Assembly (NCBI GenBank): GCA_030549495.1
Contig: JAUIRK010000443.1
Location: 62,001 to 126,000 of the forward strand
Reading direction: 5' to 3'
Length of the DNA stretch: 64,000 nucleotides
Source: Nectonema munidae
Lineage: Eukaryota; Nematomorpha; Nectonematoida; Nectonematidae
Part shown: one piece after another, positions 24,201-34,755 of the stretch
Position numbering within the stretch: position 1 is the stretch's first letter
How the letters are laid out: each line of letters begins with the position of its first letter
Notes under the pieces: generated by a model
Database searches by the model: none
What the model saw: only the letters and a program-made list of their open reading frames with translations
Told to the model about the DNA's origin: nothing
Made by a program: the position numbers and the translations under genes

Positions 24201-25002
24201 TCAGTTTTTCAAAAGATACTCACACCGGTTTCTAGTCAACCCCAAAAACTAAAATCCTGCTTTCCAAAATTCCCGAAAACTAGTTTTCAAATAGCAAGTC
24301 AATCGGTTTAAGTATTAAAGTACGAACTTTCTTTATGAAAAATTAAAAATATGTTAATAAAATAAGTAGATAATTGATAATATAATAAGAATGATTTCAT
24401 AATTTCATATACTAAAAATGAAAATAAACTTCATATGTATATAAATTTGTTAACATATCTCAAATCAATTTTTAAGTTTTGGCCTTTGGATGTTTTGGTT
24501 TTAGGACGCTTTGTACAAAAAATATAAATTATAAAACAAATAAAAAATATCTTACTTGAGTAATTTGCCGACTTTCATGATTGCCTCTAATTAGAGTTAT
24601 TCGATCAGGATATCTAACTTTAAGGGCAAGAAGGAGAAGAAATGTTTCAACACTATAAAATCCACGATCAACAAAATCACCCATAAATAAATAATTAGTT
24701 TTTGGAATATCGCCACCAGCCTTTATTGTAAATTATATAGATTTAAAAAATAAATAAAAAGGTAAATAAAAATATTTGTATACTTTAAATAATTGCATAA
24801 CATCATAAAACTGGCCATGAATATCACCACAAATTGTAACGGGTGTGTCTACTTGCTGAATATTACTTTCGGAGATAAATATTTCTCTTGCCTTAAAACA
24901 TAAATTTTTAACTTCGTTTTGAGTGATTAATTCACATTTTTTAAGTCGTTCTATTTGGCTGTCAAGACTGCTAATGAAATCTCCATCACATTTTGAATCC
25001 AT
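21263..25002 (-). CDS. PPP4C: Serine/threonine-protein phosphatase 4 catalytic subunit, four exons visible
   Basis: Exons on the minus strand: 25002-24784, 24720-24556, 21887-21699 and 21504-21263. Introns are 63, 2,668 and 194 bases, all GT/AG, and the first three joins are phase 0. The product (272 residues so far) has the PPP-family metal motifs GDIHG (59-63), GDFVDRG (87-93) and GNHE (119-122), and runs to [13 protein letters not shown]. Similarity to the PP4 catalytic subunit is far closer than to PP2A or PP6 ([36 protein letters not shown]). PP4c is a nuclear and cytoplasmic phosphatase acting with regulatory subunits in DNA repair, centrosome and splicing control. The N terminus carries a few extra residues (MDSKCDGDF) before the usual start. 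Exon 4 probably ends at TACAG with donor GTGTGT. The last exon, about 36 codons, was not found. Confidence 0.93.
22127..22365. repeat. Direct repeat inside PPP4C intron 2
   Basis: Two blocks of about 70-80 bases (22127-22205 and 22285-22365) share TAATCAAAATAAAATT, GTAATCAAAGAATCGAAAAA and flanking AT-rich sequence, about 160 bases apart. They look like a recent local duplication. The rest of the 2.7 kb intron is AT-rich with no recognised gene. Confidence 0.7.
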
Positions 25003-25641
25003 AATTGTGATAAAACAAATAGCAAAAATTAAAATTCATTTAACAGTTTGTCTTAAAAAATTCTTAAAAAATTTGAAAAAATAAAATTATTTTTGCTTAG
25101 AACTAGTTTAAATTGGTTTTATTTAACCAAATGATTATTCTATGTATGTAACGTTCTTCTCAATAATAAATACTTTTAGGTTGTTTGATGCACCACAGAT
25201 ACATAAGCCAGCTATGCTGGTTTACAGGCAAATACAAATCACCAGGCAATAAACACTTGAGGTCATTTGAATTCACAGACATATGAATTTTTGTTTTTGA
25301 AGGTATTTCTGTCTAATAAAGAGTTTTTGATAAATTGATAATGTTTATCGACCATCCAGCACTAAATTATCAAAATATAACGGAGAATTCATTGATATTT
25401 TAAATGTGTGTCGCTCAAAGCAAAGTAATTTGTTTTCAGGAGTCATAAATTTGAATTTTTAATTCTGATTCTATGATCATATCATCATTTTGATAATCTA
25501 ATGTCTTTTAATATATATCCAACAGTAAACGGCATCTCTCGTCCGAAATAAGGTACCTCGTTTGATAATATTTTCATTTAAGATCGATTACATTTTTAGG
25601 TCAGGAACTCTTTAAGTAAGTATACCATTCTTGTTCTAAAC
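25003..25641. other. Upstream region of PPP4C
   Basis: AT-rich, without a clear TATA/Inr pair on the minus strand. No gene is seen. The PPP4C promoter presumably lies here but cannot be placed. Confidence 0.4.
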
Positions 25642-25780
25642 GCTCTTTTTTAAATTCTAAAGTGTCTTTTTCAAATTTTAAAGTGTCTTTTCAAATTCTA
25701 AAGTGTCTTTTTTTAATTCTAAAGTGTCTTTTTTAAATTTTAAAGTGTCTTTTTTAAATTCTAAAGTGTCTTTTTTGATT
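25642..25780. repeat. 24-bp minisatellite, about six units
   Basis: Repeats of the type TTTTAAATTCTAAAGTGTCT recur at 23-25 base spacing. Read on the minus strand, the units give an octapeptide of the type KKDTLEFK over four successive units before one short unit shifts the frame. This is compatible with descent from a coding coiled-coil repeat, but no surrounding exon is supported. Confidence 0.8.
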
Positions 25781-26159
25781 TTACTTTTCTGAATAAGCTT
25801 TCAAGTCTTGTTTCTTAATAAGTGCGGGTAATATTATGTGCGATTGTCAGGTTCTGTAGACGTGTTGAAACTTGAAAGATACACTGATAATTTTCTAATT
25901 CTCCGCCTCTATTTTAATTCTCTTTTTTAATTCGTTACAACTAGCAGTTCATTTATAGACAAGTTTTTAACTCTTCAATTTTCGCCTTCTGCATAGATCC
26001 ATTTCACTAGATCATCTAAAACTAATTTGAGGGGTAAAAAGCCCGCAATTAGTGGATGAACAGTTCTATTTTGACGAAAATTACTTTTAAAATAAGATTT
26101 ACCCTAAAATATTTAGATGTGGAAATAACTTTGAAAAGTTTCTGAAGTATATGTCTATT

Positions 26160-27375
26160 GTTAAAATGGAAAACAAACAAATAAAAAAATGATATGGAAG
26201 GCAAAACAAGAGTACTATAAGGATTTATTTAGTAATATAGAATGTTAATCAAGATCTGTTAGGAAAAAAATTAAATTCTTTTTTAAGGAGGAAAAGAATA
26301 ATAATATTTGTATAAAGAGTAATGAAGCGATTATTGAAGATCTCTAATTTGTTTTTGAAAGATTTTTTATAAAGATTCAACAATACAGCTGAGAATTAGC
26401 TTAATATGTATAATTACAATATTCATAGTTTTCGTTTCAAATTTGTCACTTACAATGATATCTTGAATGCTATCATCTCGCTTAGGACGTCTGAGAATAG
26501 AGATTTTTACAATCTAAGTTCACGTGTAATCAAGCAAATTGGTTGTTTAATAGTAAAACTTGAATTTCTTTTCAATGAAATGATTACAAAGGCTCATTAT
26601 TTTACTTCGTTGAATATTTATAAATTAGTACCTGTTCATAAAAAAGGTAATACTTCAAAAATTCTAAATTACAGAGCGATATCAATTGTGTCTGTAATTT
26701 TGAAAATCTTTGAGAAAATAATTATTATTCAGATATACAATTTCTTTCAAGAATTGTCTTTTCAGATGTTCTTACTTCGGTTATCACAAAAATCACTCAA
26801 TGGAGGAATTGCATTCATTTATTCTTGCCAATATTTTGGGAGAAGGTTGTTGTTGTGTAGCATTATTTATAAGAGTGAATTTGATTTTGAGAATCGTTCT
26901 AGTCATCTTTTAAAACTTATGCTTTTAGTAGTTAAGTTATTATCTTAATTTCATCTTTTAATTAAGGATAGATTACATTATGTAGATATAAATAAGGAGA
27001 AATTTAGAATGGAATGTTTTAATCAGATAGGAATCCAATAAGGGTCAATTCTGAGACCACTTTTTTAAAAATATTTATATCAATGATCTAAAAAATGTTA
27101 TATTTCCAGAGCTCATTATCTGATACTGAATACAATATGAAAACTGGTGTGTTATCTAACTTTTTGAAATTGAATTATTTATAGGTAAATGAAGAGAAGT
27201 GTAAATATATTACTTTTCAGTATATAAATGCAATTTGAAGATAATGTTGAACGATAAAATGATAGAAAGCGTGATTTTTTTTAATTTCCTTGGTTGGTAT
27301 TACATTCGACTCAAAGTTAAAGGGGACAAATCAAAAGAAAAAGTAGGCTCTTTTGCTGGAAAGTGATAAGTAGTA
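26160..27375 (+). pseudogene. Non-LTR retrotransposon reverse-transcriptase relic (jockey/CR1-like)
   Basis: In order on the plus strand there is a pre-RT region (DILNAIISLRTSEN), then the finger motif YKLVPVHKKGNTSKILNYRA followed by ISIVSVILKIFEKII. Next is a degenerate QGSIL-P motif near 27040 and an INDL-like stretch. A thumb-like segment (LQVNEEKCKYITF) follows, and finally a counterpart of FLGVTFDSKLK near 27290. The catalytic YADD box cannot be found. Stops and frame changes are frequent. This is an old LINE fragment without endonuclease or recognisable 3' tail. Confidence 0.75.
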
Positions 27376-27687
27376 ATTTGTCAGATAAATTTATTTTTTT
27401 TTATTTTTTTTTTATTTTTCACAAATTAAGTAATTCAGTAATGGCTATTATTTTAAAATAAAATCAATGAAACAACATATTAAGTGTTTTCTTATCTATA
27501 AATTGCTCTTTAATTGCATTTGTATCATTTAAATTTATACTATCTAATATTAAAATTGGTCTATTTAGAACCGTCTGCATTTATTTTAACTAATATTAAA
27601 ACTAGGCATTGAAGTAAGCTATGTATTTTAATTTTTAAATTTTTTATATTTTGTTTCGAACTTTTTATGTAATAATAGATTAAACTT

Positions 27688-27888
27688 AACTGCCATTTAT
27701 AGTCCCAATGGTTGTTAGTGTGTACCTTTCAGCTTAATAGTTGAAGGTCAGGGGTTGGATCCCCAAGGCTCCCACTCTTAAAAACAAATTCACAAAAAGT
27801 GTGATTAACCATCTTAAGCATAATGCGAGCATATAGCCTTACGGCTGAAAGTGCTTTGATATCTCCAACCAACCAAAACTGCCATTTA
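27688..27888 (+). repeat. tRNA-derived SINE (family 2) with 12-bp target duplication
   Basis: AACTGCCATTTA occurs at 27688-27699 and again at 27877-27888, a perfect 12-bp target duplication around a 177-base unit. The unit starts TCCCAATGGTTGTTAGTG and contains an A-box-like TGGTTGTTAGTG and a B-box-like GGTTGGATCCC, then a non-tRNA body ending ATCTCCAACCAACC. It differs in sequence from SINE family 1. Confidence 0.75.
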
Positions 27889-28858
27889 AAAGTTTGCCAT
27901 ATTTTACTCATTTTACACCCAAAAATGGCTATTCGATTTTTTTAGTTCTTGCTTATTTCGGAGTTTGATTCCACATGTAAAGCTATTTTTACTTCTGATA
28001 GAGTCCAAACATTTTTTTCTACAAATCTTTTCAACTAGATCAAACTTTTTTGATAATAGCATACCAGTAATTTATATTTTTAATAACAATACGTTTTGAT
28101 AATGCTTTTCCCATTAATATCATTATGATCATTTTTTGGTACTATTCTGTTATCCCCCCCCCCCCCCCCTCCCACCTCCTCCAACTCTAAAAGCCAATCA
28201 CACTCTTTTCCGCCTCCTAGAAACTTAGGTAGTATAAACACGCATCCACAGCGTCTCTTTACTTCCTATTTTCTTTCTTTTCGAGGAATTCCTTGTAACT
28301 TTTTGCCATTGATTCCTGCTTGATCTCTCCCTATATATTTGTTCTGTAGGAACTACCGTGCTCTGCAAACCTAAGAAAACTATTCGAATTCATCGGATCG
28401 ACACCGGTCTAACTAATCTTGTTTACATAAGACAAATATTTTTTTAGGTCGAATTTGCTTCTGGTTTGAATATAAGAATGACGGCATTCTGTCAATTTAT
28501 AAATATGCCTAAATGCGTGTTGAGTTTCAAGTCTTTATCATCAGGAATGAAAGTTTGATTGACTCTGAAAAAAGCAAATATCACAAGTTTTTCTAAAGTC
28601 AATCTAACAGTATTTTTAATGCTGATATCAAAGAATTAACTTTTCTAACAGTGTTTTTAATGTTGATGTCAACTTATAAAAAGTGCTTTCTGGTGCCGTT
28701 TATTTTACAAAATAACATTTGTGACAATTTTTTTCAGAGCCAGCGCTTTCATTGAGTTTTTAGATTTTTAAAGAAATTATTTTTCTAGTTTTTATTTGCC
28801 ACAAAAATTTCAATAGAACCAAATTATTTTATTTTTACTCGAAAATATATAAGTATAT
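27889..28858. other. Intergenic, no gene
   Basis: Contains a C-rich tract at about 28156-28190 and a moderately GC-richer stretch to about 28440, neither of which shows a coding frame or terminal repeats. A duplicated AACAGTGTTTTTAATG-type word near 28610 and 28650 suggests a small local repeat. Confidence 0.45.
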
Positions 28859-28990
28859 GGGGGCGTGAGTAAGGTTGGTTAGATACTGGGTCTCAATAAC
28901 TCAAGGTGTTGGGTTCGATACAGAATCAAACGTTCTTTCCTCAATAGCAGCGTCGCTGTGCCTTCTCGATGAGAATACCCTACGGTACAT
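28859..28990 (+). repeat. tRNA-derived SINE (family 1)
   Basis: Plus-strand copy showing the head in order: GGGGGCGTGAGTAAGG, A box TGGTTAGATACTGGGT, B box GGGTTCGATAC, then the body CTGTGCCTTCTCGATGAGAA and end TACCCTACGGTAC. Confidence 0.85.
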
Positions 28991-29421
28991 TTACATTAGC
29001 ATATATAAAGCATTCAAATTTTGTATACAATATTTCATTCTATGAATCTAATAAACTAATTGTACTGAAAGTCACTATACTTACAATTCCTTGTTGACGA
29101 TTGATTGTATATTGTACATTGGAGGATTCAGTATGGGTGATAGTCCAATTTTGAGAAGTTGAGTGCATGGTATCTGCTGATAATTTCGCTGTGTGCGGGT
29201 TAACACAATTCCTAGCGGTGGGATTTGAAAAATTATTTTCCCTGTGCCGGTTTGCACAAGGGGGGGGGGGGGGGGGTTGAATGTGGCCAAATTTTACCTG
29301 CCTGCACATGTGTCGATTGTACACACTCCACAGTATCTTAGAATCTCCTAATAATTATTTATCATGGCTTTTTTTCCTCTCTCTCTTTTCACTTTTCTTT
29401 TTAATAAAAAAATTGCTTTGA

Positions 29422-29550
29422 TTAACCGGTTATCGACCACAGTCGACTTTACAAAATTGTGAATCGTGCGCGTTTATTAATGCTTTTTAATAAAAAATCT
29501 TCTGCTTTATACTAGATATCGTCTGATTATTCTGGTCGTTAACGGGTTAA
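29422..29550. mobile_element. TTAA-flanked MITE, piggyBac-like
   Basis: TTAA at 29422-29425 and 29547-29550 encloses 121 bases with inverted ends CCGGTTATCGACCA and TGGTCGTTAACGGG. Its interior word GTCTGATTATTCTGG is the inverse of the CAGACTATAT word in the copies at 3796 and 53584, so it belongs to the same or a sister family in opposite orientation. Confidence 0.8.
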
Positions 29551-30310
29551 TTGTTCTCTATAATAATAATAATAATAATAAGGCAAAACCACAAAGAGTA
29601 AGTATGTTGCGAGTATGGGTGCACTATAATGTTGATGTATAATATGTTTCTTACTTTTTCTCATTGAAAGGTTAATAACTCTAAGTAGGAGCCTGTTCTA
29701 AATTAACTAAGAAATTTCTCTTGAAAATGTTAATAACTTTAAGTAGGGACATCTTTTCACCACCCAAATCTATGAATTAGCGAAACAGCAATGCACTGAG
29801 GGATTAATGTAGTTTTTTAATTGTTGGTATCCCATCTAAAGGAATAATATTTTTCCATAGCTGGAGGGATGATATGAATGTCACAATAAGGAATTGGACC
29901 CGTCATAACCGGATCAAGGCCTTACTCTTCAACCAATAGGCAATATGCCAACCTAGTTGATAAAAATTATAAATCTCTAATTCAGAGCTTGTGCGAGTAG
30001 GAAAACTAGTGACCTGTTAAGAATTGATAATGAATCATTATTCCTTCTTATTTCTCTAAATTAATCGAATAGAGCTGAATCTCAATGAACTACGTAAAAA
30101 TGGCATTCTATAAAATGTAATTTGAAAACAACCATAAAAGTTCTAGTTTTGAATATGTCTCAAACTATGTCAAAAAGCGCTAGCTCTATTTGTCTCATCT
30201 TCAACAAGATGGCTATATGAATCTTCATTTAGTTCAATTTCAATTAAAACAAAATGTAGAAATTGCAAAATATATGCAGATAAATACGATTTCTATCATC
30301 AAAATAGTAA

Positions 30311-30447
30311 TGGTACCGTAGGGTGTTTTCATCGAAAAGGCACAATTGCGCCGCTTGTATCGAACTATGAGGAAAGCAAGCTTGATGTAGGATCGAACCC
30401 AAGACCTTGAGTTATCGAATCCAGCATCTAACCAACCATACTCACGC
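30311..30447 (-). repeat. tRNA-derived SINE (family 1)
   Basis: Minus-strand copy, among the best preserved: A box TGGTTAGATGCTGG, B box GGGTTCGATCC, body CAAGCGGCGCAATTGTGCC. An AAATAGT word occurs on both sides and may be a short target duplication. Confidence 0.85.
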
Positions 30448-30940
30448 AAATAGTTTTAAATCATTATGTCTAAGAAACCGCAACATAAGAATCAATTAAA
30501 GCGAATTTTAATTTCTTACAATATATTATAATTATAAATTGTAAAGATATGGATTTTTTATCTTTGAATATTTTAAGGGTGCGTAACACGTTAGAATGAG
30601 GTGAACATAAAAGTGTTGCGAACCTGGGATCTAGACTCTCCCATCAATGATTTTTATTTAGGAGATAATCTAGAAATGATTTTTAAACCATATTATGAAA
30701 TTTATTATCAGACTATTTAAAAATTTGTATTATTAATATAGACTATATAAAATCTTATGAGACATTTTAATGAAAAATTTATTTTAAAAAACCTTTATAT
30801 GCCTATTTAATTTGCATTTTTGCTATATTTTTAAAATCCGTTATGTTTGCCAATTTCTTTTCAGTAACCTGAATAAAGAAAAAAAATTAATTTTTTGTTT
30901 GGAAAAATAGAGTAAAGCATGCGAATTGTTGATCTTTTTT
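30448..30940. other. 5' flank of the RUSF1 gene
   Basis: AT-rich. A possible additional upstream RUSF1 exon could lie here (for example an ATG near 30550 followed by a weak donor), but nothing conserved supports it. The nearest possible acceptors are at 30942 and 30948. Confidence 0.35.
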
Positions 30941-30972
30941 AGCTTTAGAAGTGTACTACAAATTTGATAAAA

Positions 30973-32162
30973 ATGGTAGGTAGCTTAATTCAAGTTTTGT
31001 CACAATTCTTCATTCAAACTTTTCTTCCTCGTGGCTATCCGCACAGCGTTAGTTGCGATTACACAACTTATCAACTGTGGGATAGTGTCCAAGCGTTTTG
31101 TAGTGGCATCAATACTTCACTAGCAACTAACTCCATCTTAATAAGCCTTGGAGTCGGAAGAAAAACGTCATCTGCTCTATCTGCTAGTTTAAATTGGATC
31201 CTAAAAGATGGCTGTGGTTTATTAGGTCGCATTGCCTTTGCCTACATAACAAGTACGAAGTTGGATGCGAATACCAAACAATGGCGACTCTTCGCAGATG
31301 TGATGAATGACGTATCGATATTCTTGTCTATTTTAACGCAAACTGTTCATACACAGTATCTCTCTTTATTACTCATAGCATCTAGCCTGACTCAAGCTTG
31401 CGTTGGCGTTGCTGGGCCTGCTACTAGGTACATTTCACATGATTTTAATCTTTCCACGTTAACATCTCTGCATCGCTTTTTAGAGCTTCGATAATAAAGC
31501 ATCAAGCCAAAGGAAATAACATAGCTGACATATCTGCCAAGGATTCAAGTCAAGAAACGGTTGTTAATTTGTTTGCTCTTGTAGCTAGTGTCTTTATTTT
31601 GCCAATAGTTCATGACAAGGTTCATTTAACTTGGCTCATATTCCTCCTACTTGTTTCTCTGCATATATTTAGTAATTACAAAGCGGTTACGTGTATACAA
31701 TTTAATACAATAAATTTGAGTCGATATCACTTATTGGTCAAGACTTTTGTTCATTGTAAGCGCTGCAATTCCTCTTCTTTCCTACCTCAAGACAGAGAAG
31801 CCCTAAGTTTGAAGTGTATAAATAAAAGTGAATGTATCTTTTTTAATTCTTGTTACTTAAAACATATCACTACTTTTGACTCTCAGAAAGAAGGAAAACA
31901 TTTTGAAGTTATCCTAAAAATTAGAGAGCAAACAGTTTTAATCATGTTTCATTACAAGTGCCGAAAATACGATTTACTAAAAGCTTTTTTTCAAGCGGAG
32001 TACATTTGTAACAAACTGAAAGATGAATTTTCTTTCCTAACCAAAATGATGGTTGATGAAAACAATATTATAAAGGATTCTCAATTTTACACAGAAAAGC
32101 ACTTTGACGAATTTTATGAAATTATTAAAGTCAATGGATGGGAAATGGATATCATGTATTGA
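30973..32162 (+). CDS. RUSF1: RUS family (DUF647) membrane-associated protein, RUSF1 homologue
   Basis: Two exons, 30973-31427 and 31484-32162, are joined across a 56-base intron (AG|GTACAT ... TTTTTAG). The split Arg codon restores ATR followed by HQAKGNNIADISAKDSSQET, a family signature. The first exon has FLPRGYPHSVSCDYTTYQLW followed by DSVQAF, GVGRKTSSALSASLNWILKD and TKQWRLFADVMND, all core RUS motifs. Hydrophobic segments follow (ALVASVFILPIV, LTWLIFLLLVSLHIF). The protein is about 377 residues against about 470 in human RUSF1. The N terminus may be incomplete: the frame is open back to an acceptor-like AG at 30948, so an upstream exon is possible, and the ATG at 30973 is a minimal start. 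RUS proteins are linked to light signalling and vitamin B6 balance in plants. The animal role is not settled. Confidence 0.93.
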
Positions 32163-32334
32163 TGATAACTCATAAGATTTGTGGACATAAAAGAAATGGA
32201 CATGTTTTTATGTTATAGATTTTCGATAAATAACATTAATGCCTTTACAATCTGATTTGATATAAAACTTATAAACTTTTTAATATGAGTACACTTATTT
32301 TTAAAAATGTACAAATTTTTTATTTTTCTTGTAG

Positions 32335-32462
32335 AAAAAGCATTCACAACGGTCACCCCTCTACTATGGCCAAGAATCAAATGCGGTCAGTTTTAGACAG
32401 TCTAGCTAAATATGGACAATTTTCTCAAATATTGTCACCCTCTATTCAGGAATGTGTTGACA
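32335..32462 (+). CDS. Candidate internal exon, unrecognised
   Basis: The interval lies between a strong acceptor (TTTATTTTTCTTGTAG) and a donor (GACA|GTGAGA) and is open in one frame. The peptide begins KSIHNGHPSTMAKNQMRSVL and continues DSLAKYGQFSQILSPSIQEC. Codon use is richer in G+C than the flanks, which supports a real exon. I do not recognise the protein. It lies 172 bases after the RUSF1 stop on the same strand, so it may belong to a following gene whose other exons are not visible, or to an alternative 3' part of the RUSF1 transcript. Confidence 0.4.
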
Positions 32463-33288
32463 GTGAGATTTTGGTTGTTAATATTTTACTCTCAATTAGG
32501 CATTTTAGTTTATTTCAATTTTTAAAATAACTAAAATTATATGTTTTTATTTTATATAAAATTTCAATATTTAGATGTGTTCGAAGGGAATGAGCATAAA
32601 AATGTTATTTTTAACTTTGTTTTTATAGCAAAAACTCCATAAAAGTTAGACAAACGCAAATTTTAATCCTTTTTATCATGAGTAATTTAATAGTTTACTC
32701 TTTCATCGATGCCTTCAGAAATTAAGTTTAAAATTTGGTTTTTCAAATTTGAGTGTTGAGTTGTGAAAAATTAAAAATATCAAAGTTTTGGCAAAACAAG
32801 AAAGAATATTCTCATTCTGGCAAACAATGTTTCCCAGTATGTCATCAAACTCTATAAAAACTAGTTAATCAATAAATAAAATTGGAAGTAGTAGTAGGCA
32901 ATTGAAAGACCGGTTTTGGCTTTTGCCTAAGGTTATTGATGATGATCTACATAAACAATTACCATTAATAAATATACCCTCATCTTTTTCTTATAAATTT
33001 TTTTTAATAATGGAATTAACTTTCAAGTTTTCGGTGCTAAGTTTGTTACTAGATTTAGATTTTGTATAATTCATACTGGAAAAAAGACTTTCACAGATTA
33101 AATATTAATTAATAGAAATAAATTCTTTTTTGCATACCCTCAAATTTTTAAAACCTGTAAACTTTCTATAAGATAAAAATATTTTTTCCAATAACTAATA
33201 AAACAACTTACTAAAATATATATAAAACAAAATTAAATTTATAATTTGATTATAGGTAATATATATTTTTAAAGAAAAAAAATTAAAC
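32463..33288. other. Intergenic after RUSF1
   Basis: AT-rich; holds an AATAAA near 32871 that could end transcripts from the left. No further exon is seen. Confidence 0.4.
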
Positions 33289-33373
33289 AAAGGTAAAGGG
33301 TAGTCTTGAAGCGGGATTAAACCAAAGACCTTGATTTATCGAAACCCAGTATCTAACCAACCCAGAGCCCGCG
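33289..33373 (-). repeat. tRNA-derived SINE (family 1), truncated
   Basis: Retains the head (A box TTGGTTAGATACTGGG, B box degraded to GGTTTAATCCC) but most of the body between the head and the GGTAAAGG end is missing. Confidence 0.7.
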
Positions 33374-34755
33374 CTACCTATTAAATTTTGGGGCACAAGC
33401 CCCCTTCCCAACTATTTCTCAAGCCTCCAGTTAATTTTTAAGCTCCCCTAAAAAATTTCATTACTCTAAAAAAATATGTCAACATTCATGATAATTTCTT
33501 TCATGAAAATGTAATCTGTATAGATAAGGCTTGACAAATACATCATGTATTTTTTTCGCCTTTAAGCAGATTAATCTGATAGTATTAGCGCCCCAATGAA
33601 GCCCCCCCCCCCACGCTAAAATTTTTTTGCCTAGCGCGTGCACTGATTGCCAACCTTACTCACGCTCCCAATGTCCACAATTTTAACCAAATATCAACCA
33701 TACTTATATAATATGCTTTCTCACCTTCTTCCCACTTAAAAAATGAATATATTCTCCCCTACCCGAGGATTTTTAAAAATAGTGATTGGAAGACGAGGTA
33801 TACCCAATCAACCCTACTGCCAAACCATGTTTATATCATTATCAAAAAATTTAATATGGTCCAGATAATAAGCACTCGATTAGTAAGTTTGTAACAGCAA
33901 GCTGAACATTCATACTTTTATACAAATCTTTATGAACCTGTTGAGTGCGCTTAAAACTAGAAAAATGTTCGATGAGTTGTGAAAAATTATATTATAATCT
34001 ACTTTTGTGTTCTTGGAATGCTAGAATTTCATCAAAACATTAACTTTTAAAAAACAGTTTATTTATCAAATAGATATTTACGTTAGTTCGATTTACGTCT
34101 AATGTCTACAGAAATAATTTTGAAATTTAAATAAAATATCTATTTTTATGCCAAACGGAAAATGCCGGTTACATTTATGGACTCAAGTTTGGCATTTATG
34201 GTTTTAAAATATCCGAAAGCTTCAATCTGATTTGCGGTTTACTTCTAGATACTGTCTTAAAAAATATTTTCAAAAAAATAAAATATCTGGTTTTTTATCG
34301 ACTATGCTTATTTTATTTCTGTACTCCATTTTGGCTAATACGGTTAAAAAATATCTGGAAGTGGCAATTGAATTAGTAATGTATGACTGAAAATCAGTTC
34401 TGTAAATTTTTTTCAGAAAATCGTTGTATATTATTTATATATGGTAAAAACATACTTTTTTTTGCATATTTTGGCTTATAATACTTTCTTCAATCACTTT
34501 GAGTCTGAAATATTTATTTAAAAAGAACAAAACTTATTATAAAATCTTTTGAAGGTTAGTATGCGAGAAGGAAGCAATCTGAAAACTAATTGAAAAGAGA
34601 ACGTGTGATCAAAAGAAAAATATGTACCTTGACTAAATAGAACATCTGCCATGTTGAAAAAGAAGTTTCTCTTTTACAAATGAAAAATATTTAAATTTAT
34701 AGCTTATCATCTAGGATTACAATTACTAGAGAAATACTGCAAGTATAATTTATTT
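33374..34755. other. Intergenic with low-complexity mobile debris
   Basis: 33374-33660 has GGGGCACAAGCCCCC and a run of C at about 33601-33612 between fragments that resemble ends of hAT-like MITEs (CCTAGCGCGTGCACTG). The rest is AT-rich without frames of interest. Confidence 0.4.

Noticed and set aside
29040-29324. Pro-rich minus-strand frames
   Set aside because: The Pro run is a G homopolymer in the assembly; no homology on either side and the frame exists only because of the run.
30240-30449. 69-codon minus-strand frame
   Set aside because: It lies almost wholly in a SINE copy; the similar peptide at 42734-42928 comes from another copy of the same SINE.
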